Below are positions 7,474-12,858 of a stretch of 64,000 bases of DNA, in pieces; within the stretch, counting starts at the first letter, position 1, and every line of letters begins with the position of its first letter. Source of the stretch: a virus; IMG/VR virus record IMGVR_UViG_3300042377_000625, positions 1 through 64,000 of that record. The stretch is one strand, 5' to 3'. The position numbers and the translations under genes are program-made. Under the pieces are notes generated by a model. It was given only the letters and a program-made list of their open reading frames with translations, did no database searches and was not told the origin of the DNA.

Positions 7474-8096
7474 TGGAAAGATTTATTAATCCAGCACCAT
7501 ACGGTAATATGAAATCATCAATAATGTCAAAATCTGTTGATTTAATTTCATACCCAAATTCAAAATTAATAAATCCATATGATGGTGTTATTGTTTTTGA
7601 CAGAACTCCTTCTTGTGAAAACTTAATTAAAATTAAACATGAGTTTAATGGTGATAATGTATATTCTGAATTTTGTAATGTTGGTAAGTCATTTGTTTCA
7701 CCAGGAGATAGAATAAAACAAGGTCAAATTATTGGACATTTCACTGACGATAGAATTGGGTACTCAATTAAAAACGATGATGATAAAAAATTAGACGTGT
7801 CAAAATATATGGAAGGGTTTAAACCTAAAAAAGAAGACTCTAAAAAAGAGGGACCAAAAAAAGAAGACCCTAAAAAAGAAGACCCTAAAAAAGAGATTAA
7901 TAAAATTGATGTCGGTAATAAAGACGTTGGTTCTGGTAATATATTCTTAGATACTTTACTATCCCCATTTTCAATCGCAAATGATATTACAAGTGGTGTT
8001 GGTAAAGAGATTAAGAAATCCTTTAAAGAAGATTACGGTGGTAATAAAAGACTTACAGAACAAATAGATAAGATTAAAAAAATTATAAAGCATTAA
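7473..8096 (+). CDS. Degenerate M23 (LytM-like) protein, probably non-catalytic
   Basis: 207 residues. The middle (about 33-105) follows the M23 fold: INPYDGVIVF, a VYSEFCNVGKSFVSPGDRIKQGQIIGHF stretch matching the usual LYAHL...VGDxVKKGQxIG, then IGYSIKNDD where active enzymes have HLHFEV. The zinc histidines are therefore replaced. A lysine/acid-rich linker with KKEDP repeats (about 110-135) follows. The C-terminal tail (RLTEQIDKIKKIIKH) resembles that of the preceding M15-like protein. A structural or regulatory partner of that enzyme is more likely than a hydrolase. Confidence 0.65.
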   Translation: MERFINPAPYGNMKSSIMSKSVDLISYPNSKLINPYDGVIVFDRTPSCENLIKIKHEFNGDNVYSEFCNVGKSFVSPGDRIKQGQIIGHFTDDRIGYSIKNDDDKKLDVSKYMEGFKPKKEDSKKEGPKKEDPKKEDPKKEINKIDVGNKDVGSGNIFLDTLLSPFSIANDITSGVGKEIKKSFKEDYGGNKRLTEQIDKIKKIIKH

Positions 8097-8127
8097 AAAA
8101 CCCCCTTTTCAGGGGGTTTTGTTTTTT
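8095..8127. terminator. Bidirectional terminator
   Basis: AAAACCCCC and GGGGGTTTT pair around TTTTCA, with A tracts on the left and T tracts on the right. It can end both the + strand unit and the - strand lipoprotein gene, whose stop is at 8126. Confidence 0.85.
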
Positions 8128-8308
8128 ACTTAACAGATTGAACTGAAGTGGTGTCTACTAAAGTAGAGTCTACACTGATTTTAGTTGAGTCTGTGGCTAC
8201 AGATGTACTGTCTGCCGTTGTTAGAGTTTCCTCAGTTTGAGTTGATTGTCCACAAGATACCATCATCATTGTTCCTGTAACCAACATAGCGAAAATTACT
8301 TTTTTCAT
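8126..8308 (-). CDS. Small Bacteroidota-type lipoprotein
   Basis: 60 residues. A basic start (MKK), a hydrophobic core (VIFAMLVTGTMMM) and a lipobox VSC-G place the lipidated cysteine at residue 19. The mature part is 41 residues, nearly all Thr, Ser, Asp, Val and Glu, without aromatic residues. It would be lipidated by the host and anchored in the inner or outer membrane. Phage lipoproteins of this size (for example Llp of T5) can block the receptor against superinfection. That role is an analogy only. Two TATTTAT motifs lie upstream on the same strand. Confidence 0.75.
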   Translation of the reverse strand: MKKVIFAMLVTGTMMMVSCGQSTQTEETLTTADSTSVATDSTKISVDSTLVDTTSVQSVK

Positions 8309-8327
8309 GTTATATTTGTTTTTATTG

Positions 8328-8338
8328 ATAAATAAATA
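8328..8338 (-). promoter_or_regulatory. Overlapping TATTTAT motifs before the lipoprotein gene
   Basis: Two overlapping copies (8328-8334 and 8332-8338, - strand), 19 nt upstream of the ATG at 8308. Confidence 0.45.
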
Positions 8339-8429
8339 GGTGATTGTTGACGTAAAATCAACTTATACTTTAAAATAATTCAGATTTTCTTAACAAAGTA
8401 CAATATTTATATAAAAAATAAAAAAATAT

Positions 8430-8462
8430 ACTGTTTAGGTATTGTCAGAACAGTTTTTTTTA
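8430..8462 (+). terminator. Possible terminator upstream of the RNA locus
   Basis: ACTGTT and AACAGT can pair around 13 nt, followed by eight T. It would shield the promoters downstream from readthrough. The loop is rather large. Confidence 0.45.
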
Positions 8463-8471
8463 TTATCTTTG
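8442..8471 (+). promoter_or_regulatory. P1: host-type promoter upstream of the large RNA
   Basis: TTG 8442-8444, 19 nt, TATCTTTG 8464-8471. It lies about 210 nt upstream of P3, and any transcript would run through P2 and P3. Confidence 0.6.
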
Positions 8472-8550
8472 TAAAACAATTCGGGGTTAGGTTGACAATC
8501 TGTTATAAAATCGTGGTTTCCTAAGACTGAAAAAAAAAACAAAAAAAAGA

Positions 8551-8582
8551 TTTGGTAAATCGAAAAACTTTACCTACCTTTG
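8551..8582 (+). promoter_or_regulatory. P2: strong host-type promoter with inverted repeat
   Basis: TTTG 8551-8554, 20 nt, TACCTTTG 8575-8582. The spacer is bounded by GGTAAA (8554-8559) and TTTACC (8569-8574), an inverted repeat with a 9-nt centre. The surrounding segment is nearly identical to P3. Confidence 0.8.
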
Positions 8583-8601
8583 TACAACAAAAGAGATAGA
8601 C

Positions 8602-8616
8602 AACGATTCAGATACA
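8602..8616 (+). other. 15-mer shared exactly with the small RNA at 31295-31407
   Basis: AACGATTCAGATACA lies between P2 and P3, in the loop of a possible AGAGAT/ATCTCT hairpin. The same 15-mer occurs in sense orientation in the small RNA encoded on the - strand at 31381-31395. Confidence 0.7.
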
Positions 8617-8643
8617 AATCTCTAAAAAAAATAAAAAAAGATT

Positions 8644-8675
8644 TGGTAAATCAAAAAAGTTTACCTACCTTTGTA
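8644..8675 (+). promoter_or_regulatory. P3: strong host-type promoter of the large RNA
   Basis: TTTG 8644-8647, 20 nt, TACCTTTG 8668-8675. It has the same inverted repeat as P2 (GGTAAA 8647-8652, TTTACC 8662-8667). The predicted RNA start is near 8681. Confidence 0.85.
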
Positions 8676-8699
8676 AAACAAATCGGAAACGTCCGAAGA

Positions 8700-8714
8700 A
8701 GTTCTTTGACATAT
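8700..8714 (+). promoter_or_regulatory. boxA-like antitermination element in the large RNA leader
   Basis: AGTTCTTTGACATAT begins about 20 nt after the predicted transcript start. The core resembles boxA (CTCTTTAACA in E. coli; GTTCTTTGA in Firmicutes rRNA leaders), the NusB/NusE site of rRNA operons. The tmRNA leader carries AGTTCTTTAACATAT. Confidence 0.6.
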
Positions 8715-9977
8715 TATTATCCATTATAACACTTCGGTGTTGTATAAACGATAATCGGCCGTATATGGTCGTTAAATAAACCTCGAAAGGGGGATAAAGT
8801 GAAATCATAAGTGTTAATGGTTTTGCGGTTCGGGTAACCGAACTCGAGTATACAAGTGGGATATCAGTGAGCCTGTAGTACCGAGGATAACTTCGTAGGG
8901 AAATGGAAAACTGAACGGGCAATGTGGATTGTCAGTTTGAGGTGGGAACACCAATAAGAATAACCCATAGGAATCAAGTGAGAAGTGTACTCCAAATACA
9001 CAATTGCGGGTTCCAATATAAGAGGTGACTTAAAACCGAAGGGATTAACCTGAAGGTAAGATAGAGAACGAATGGTGTCGCTACTATCCTTACCACAGAC
9101 CCACCAAGGTCTTGGTACGAAGTAATCTTAAAATATGAGAGTGGGGACACTCTACCGAGTAGACAAGTATCTTGTTGTTCAAAAGATAACGAGGCTTAAG
9201 ACGGACCTCTACTTGGAATCATCCACAACACAAAACTTATACTAAATTTAAGTAAAACTAAAAGACATATAAGCAAAAGTGTTCGTCAGGTTTTGATGAA
9301 AGTCGCCTACATAGTCATGAGTTGTTCATGGCATACTGAGACCGCAAGTCGATGTATATTGTTACCAAAAACCTCCAAGGAGTCGAATCCTGAGTCAGTT
9401 CGCAAGATTGAAGAGAGTAGAGTAGTAATAGAGTAGTTAAAACCTTAAGGAGTGATTGGTCTAACCAATCGGCGATGAGAGTTACCATTCAAAAGATGGT
9501 GGAAATGAAGGGAACCAAATAATCCTTCTAAAGATTCTCACAAAACGGTGTATTCTCAGCCTTTAGCCAACCAAAACTATGAAAACAGTGACTCCAATAC
9601 AGAGAAAAGAGGTAATTACGGTATATTCCTCAAGGTAATGAGTTTAAACTTTCCCTTAAAAAAGTCCCATAGAGTGTGTGTTTTTGGTTTTATACTATGT
9701 TACAACCTTTATCTGCTCTGATTGATAAATACAAAAAACTAGTGTGTTTGTGTCAAGACAAGACATCTTCGCTAAAAGATAAAAAACGTCAACACCGATA
9801 TTCTTAGGTTGTGGATTTTTGTGATAACCACAGGTTTTTTATAGGTGTCTAAATAAGTAAAAAACCAAAAAACATAGACGTTTAGGTCGCGGATATTCAC
9901 CTCACGATAGAAGGTCCCATTCGGTGTCACAAACTGATGGAGTGGTTAAGGTTGTACCACTGAGTAAAAAGCCCAAC

Positions 9978-10010
9978 GGGAATAACATGACGATGTTATT
10001 CCCTTTTTTT
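9978..10010 (+). terminator. Terminator of the large RNA
   Basis: An 11-bp perfect stem (GGGAATAACAT / ATGTTATTCCC) closes a GACG loop and is followed by seven T. It is one of the strongest terminators in the window. Confidence 0.93.
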
Positions 10011-10060
10011 ATGCACTAAAATATAATAATCATACAACACTAATCTATAATTTTAACGCA

Positions 10061-10088
10061 TAAAAAAACCCCATCCGAAGATGAGGTT
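10061..10088 (-). terminator. Terminator of the tmRNA gene
   Basis: On the - strand, AACCTCATC and GATGGGGTT pair around a TTCG tetraloop, followed by seven T, directly downstream of the tmRNA 3' end. Confidence 0.88.
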
Positions 10089-10095
10089 TAATGAG

Positions 10096-10481
10096 TGGAG
10101 GTAGAGGGGTTCGAACCCTCGTGTTGTACACCTTACCTATTAAGGACTACACGCTTAGGATAACATTTTCTAATGTTCCAAAAATAGTTAGTTCGTTCTT
10201 CACCATCGTAAACTAACAACCAATGGATGACTCGATTTTGGGTTCAGTCATTTTTCCACCTTTGTATAGACTTCTGTTCCTAGGTTGTATGTCCACCGAC
10301 CCGTATGGTGTTTCCTATATGTTAGGCAACAACCGCAGCTTCTTCACGGATTAATCCGATGGTCGCCATTTTGTCTAAAACGTTTCCGTTTACAGTTTAC
10401 ATCCGTAGATTTAAGTGATAGGATACATCTCACTGCGTGCCCCGAATAACTAACAATGCCAGTCAATTCCAAGTTACCCCC
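10096..10481 (-). ncRNA. ssrA: Phage-encoded tmRNA
   Basis: About 386 nt. The acceptor stem GGGGGUA / UACCUCC has a G-U as its third pair, the alanyl-tRNA synthetase identity element of tmRNA, followed by discriminator A. The T-arm is perfect: GAGGG-TTCGAAC-CCCTC at 10104-10120. CCA is not encoded. The internal frame ends GCG ACC ATC GGA ... GTT GTT GCC TAA (10322-10366 on the - strand), giving a tag ATIGLIREEAAVVA if it resumes at GCG, or GLIREEAAVVA from GGA (host Bacteroidota tags usually begin with Gly). The usual ending ALAA is replaced by AVVA. It would rescue stalled ribosomes and tag the nascent chain. It has its own promoter, boxA-like leader and terminator. Confidence 0.92.
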
Positions 10482-10496
10482 ATATGTTAAAGAACT
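10482..10496 (-). promoter_or_regulatory. boxA-like element in the tmRNA leader
   Basis: On the - strand AGTTCTTTAACATAT directly precedes the mature 5' end of the tmRNA. It differs at one base from the element in the large RNA leader at 8700-8714. Confidence 0.6.
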
Positions 10497-10507
10497 TATT
10501 TCTTTTA

Positions 10508-10538
10508 CAAAGATAGTAAAGTTTTACCAATTACCAAA
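10508..10538 (-). promoter_or_regulatory. Host-type promoter of the tmRNA
   Basis: On the - strand: TTTG (10535-10538), 19 nt, TATCTTTG (10508-10515). A related inverted repeat, GGTAAT-N9-TTTACT, occupies the same place as in P2 and P3. RNA would start near 10501, giving a leader of about 20 nt to be removed by processing. Confidence 0.85.
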
Positions 10539-10546
10539 CTATTTTA

Positions 10547-10553
10547 TATTTAT
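10547..10553 (+). promoter_or_regulatory. TATTTAT late-type promoter
   Basis: Part of TATATTTAT (10545-10553), 16 nt before the GTG start at 10570 and back to back with the tmRNA promoter. Confidence 0.5.
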
Positions 10554-10569
10554 ATGTAAATAAATATTT

Positions 10570-11934
10570 GTGGAGGAATCAAAAAACGCTAAGATAATAT
10601 TTGAGAACGAGTATGTCGTATTGGTACAGGTGTTCAATAAGAACGCAGCGACCTATTACGGACCCCCCAAGGTTACTGAATTGTATGACCGAGATTTTAG
10701 TCATGGTGATTTATATTTTGCCGTGAGTAAATACAATCCTGGCCCTGAGTATATATACACACTATACAAACCTACCGATGGTGAGCTTGAATATTATTCA
10801 GGTATCGAATTAAAACTTGAAAGTTACGACAACATCACATTTAAGTATCCGTACCTAAAACCCTACGTCCAAGATATTATGGGGAATAGTGAGATATACG
10901 ATTTATTATTAAAAATTAAAAACGGTCAAAAGGTTAATAACTGGGATGCTAATAGATTTGACCCAATTGTATATGATATTAAGTTTAATGAACAAACACC
11001 TGGTAAAAGTAGAGTTAAATTAAAGTTTGATGATTATGAGGATTATTGGAAATTATTTGAGTTAACTGAAGGAGATATTTGGTTTGGAAATTACGTATAT
11101 TCTAATTATGATTCCTACCAATTTGAAAGTGAAGATTTCGCTGATGAGGATTGGAAACAGGGTTATTTGTTACGGGAATTAAATGACGAAAACCAAATTA
11201 AACTAAAAGAAATTTTAAAATTATTATCGCCAGAACTATCTCAGTTACGAAATGATGAAGAATGGGAAAAAGCGTCTAATTTACTATTATCAACATTTGA
11301 ACGTGAATGTGAGGGAATTAAATCTGAATGGTTGTCAGAAAAAAATAACTGTAAAGAACGAGGTGCCCGTAAGATGATTGAAGACGACTGTTGTAATTTC
11401 TTCCAAAATTATGGAATATTCAATATGGGTAATTGTTTTTATAGTTATGTGACAACAGTGTCGGTATTATTATCTTTATATAAAATGGTTGATGAAAGAC
11501 ATTTCACGGTTAGTGAGGTTTTAAGTGATATTGGTCATAAATCAGGAAATCTTGGTGGATGGGAAGAATATTCTTATGAACAGGATTGTATTGATTTTGA
11601 TGATGAATCGTTCAATCGTAGTTGTGGTTGGCAATTAGATAAGATGTTTACTAAACTTGAGGATTCTGACGAATTTGAGGATATTAAAAAATTCTCAGAT
11701 AATGCTTCGAAAATTTTAAGTAAGTACGACATGGAAACTAATTACAAATTACCCAAAGACGAAACAAAAACATTTAGTATAATTAAAATGGACCCAAAAA
11801 CTAATAAAGTCCATGTTGTTGTTTCAGTTAAGAATTCATATCAAGGCGAACAAAGAAGTTATGATTTTGAAGATTTTGACCAATTTTTACATCATCCCGA
11901 ATTATTTGAAAATAGATTTGTCAAAGTAAAGTAA
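10570..11934 (+). CDS. Unknown acidic protein, 454 aa
   Basis: It starts at GTG 10570 (an in-frame stop lies at 10561-10563, so no longer form exists). The protein is acidic and aromatic-rich, without membrane segments. The N-terminal 80 residues (VVLVQVFNKNAATYYGPPKVTELYDR...GDLYFAVSK...YIYTLYKPTDGELEYYSG) follow the layout of a small domain common in phage proteins, usually seen with a KWCTA-like motif. Here that motif is changed, and I treat the resemblance as weak. The rest is helical and unassigned. Its late-type motif and the following peptidase with its own promoter make it a single-gene unit. Confidence 0.65.
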   Translation: MEESKNAKIIFENEYVVLVQVFNKNAATYYGPPKVTELYDRDFSHGDLYFAVSKYNPGPEYIYTLYKPTDGELEYYSGIELKLESYDNITFKYPYLKPYVQDIMGNSEIYDLLLKIKNGQKVNNWDANRFDPIVYDIKFNEQTPGKSRVKLKFDDYEDYWKLFELTEGDIWFGNYVYSNYDSYQFESEDFADEDWKQGYLLRELNDENQIKLKEILKLLSPELSQLRNDEEWEKASNLLLSTFERECEGIKSEWLSEKNNCKERGARKMIEDDCCNFFQNYGIFNMGNCFYSYVTTVSVLLSLYKMVDERHFTVSEVLSDIGHKSGNLGGWEEYSYEQDCIDFDDESFNRSCGWQLDKMFTKLEDSDEFEDIKKFSDNASKILSKYDMETNYKLPKDETKTFSIIKMDPKTNKVHVVVSVKNSYQGEQRSYDFEDFDQFLHHPELFENRFVKVK

Positions 11935-11948
11935 TTTACTTATCTTTG
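11917..11948 (+). promoter_or_regulatory. Host-type promoter, 4 nt from ATG
   Basis: TTTG 11917-11920, 20 nt, TATCTTTG 11941-11948, then GCCT and the ATG at 11953. The -33 element lies inside the end of the preceding gene. Confidence 0.8.
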
Positions 11949-11952
11949 GCCT

Positions 11953-12783
11953 ATGGAAAGAAACTATCAATTACTAAAGGACGTTTTGTCGGTCCCAACA
12001 AAGACATATAAGGAAGACCGAATGATTGAGTTTTTAGTTAATTGGTTAACCGAAAACCAAATACCATTTCAGGTAGACGAACATCGAAACATTTATGCTA
12101 CTAAGACATCTCAGGATATTACTGAAGATTTCTATTTCCCGTGTGTTATTGCTCATACTGATACCGTACATCAATTAGACGTAATTAACGTTAGAGAAAT
12201 GGAATTACCTAACGCTCAGGGAGTAATTAAACCATCATTAAAAGCATTCAACGATTTTGGTGAACCAACAGGAATTGGTGGTGATGATAAATGCGGTGTT
12301 TACGCATGTTTAGAATTATTAAAAGAATTACCAAATCTTAAAGCCGCATTCTTTGTTTCAGAAGAAACAGGTTGCCACGGTTCAAAACAAGCGGATAAAA
12401 ATTTCTTCGAGAATGTTGGATACGGAATTCAATTTGATGCTCCTGAAAACTGGATGGTTAGTGAGTTCTGTATGGGAGTTCAATTATTTGGTAGAGAAAC
12501 CGAGTTCTTTAAATCATGTGATGAGGTTTTAACAGAAACATTCAATCCTGATAGAAAATATCAATCTCACCCATACACAGACGTGTACGCTTTGAAGAAC
12601 ACATTTGACTTCTCATGTATTAACTTCTCGATTGGGTACTACGACTACCACACTAGAGAAGAATACGTTGTAATCGAAGATGTTTATAATGGAATCAAAA
12701 CGGGTAAAGAATTAATTGAGAAATTGGGTAATGTGAAATACCCATTCAAATCGAAACCACGATACAGTTATTTATTTGACTAA
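11953..12783 (+). CDS. M20-family metallopeptidase (aminopeptidase-like)
   Basis: 276 residues with the dinuclear-zinc motif set: HTDTVH at 68-73 (H68, D70), GIGGDDKCG with bridging D111, SEETG at 136-140 (catalytic base E137, ligand E138), FDAPENW with an Asp ligand, and a late His in YYDYHTREEY. The lid domain found in peptidase T/CPG2 is largely missing, so the enzyme is shorter than the usual 370-410 residues. It would hydrolyse small peptides or related amides. It lies between the tmRNA and a Clp unfoldase, so recycling of proteolysis products is plausible but unproven. Confidence 0.82.
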   Translation: MERNYQLLKDVLSVPTKTYKEDRMIEFLVNWLTENQIPFQVDEHRNIYATKTSQDITEDFYFPCVIAHTDTVHQLDVINVREMELPNAQGVIKPSLKAFNDFGEPTGIGGDDKCGVYACLELLKELPNLKAAFFVSEETGCHGSKQADKNFFENVGYGIQFDAPENWMVSEFCMGVQLFGRETEFFKSCDEVLTETFNPDRKYQSHPYTDVYALKNTFDFSCINFSIGYYDYHTREEYVVIEDVYNGIKTGKELIEKLGNVKYPFKSKPRYSYLFD

Positions 12784-12788
12784 TAAAA

Positions 12789-12816
12789 AACCCCTCCGTA
12801 AGGTGGGGTTATTTTT
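12789..12816 (+). terminator. Terminator after the M20 peptidase gene
   Basis: AACCCC and GGGGTT pair around TCCGTAAGGT, followed by ATTTTTT. Confidence 0.75.
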
Positions 12817-12834
12817 TGCTTATTAATGAACATA

Positions 12835-12858
12835 AAAAAAGGGGGTTATTCAACCCCT
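12835..12858 (-). terminator. Terminator overlapping the clpC-like stop codon
   Basis: On the - strand GGGGTT and AACCCC pair, with the TGA stop of the Clp gene in the loop region, and six or more T follow. Confidence 0.75.

Larger units (their letters stand above)
8681..10010 (+). ncRNA. Large structured non-coding RNA, about 1.33 kb
   Basis: About 1.3 kb has no credible protein frame on either strand. It is preceded by tandem host-type promoters and ends at a perfect terminator. The GC content is higher than the surroundings. Local hairpins are dense and have stable loops: CGGA-AACG-TCCG (8686-8697), AACAC-UUCG-GUGUU, CCUC-GAAA-GGGG, GUUCGG-GUAA-CCGAAC, GGUG-GGAA-CACC, AGAGUG-GGGA-CACUCU, GAUUGG-UCUAA-CCAAUC, AGUGGU...ACCACU. 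Repeated GNRA and UUCG loops point to a folded RNA. It is not rRNA, RNase P or a recognisable intron. Very large phage RNAs such as GOLLD and ROOL, often near tRNA-type genes, are the closest concept, but I cannot show homology. Confidence 0.75.

Noticed and set aside
8665-8922. An 85-residue - strand frame at the start of the large RNA
   Set aside because: It overlaps P3 and the leader, lacks a promoter on its strand and shows no family; the structured RNA explains the region better.
8681-10010. The large RNA as rRNA, RNase P RNA or group I/II intron
   Set aside because: No conserved rRNA or RNase P core blocks, and no flanking exons or intron-encoded protein; I saw none of the typical intron core motifs.
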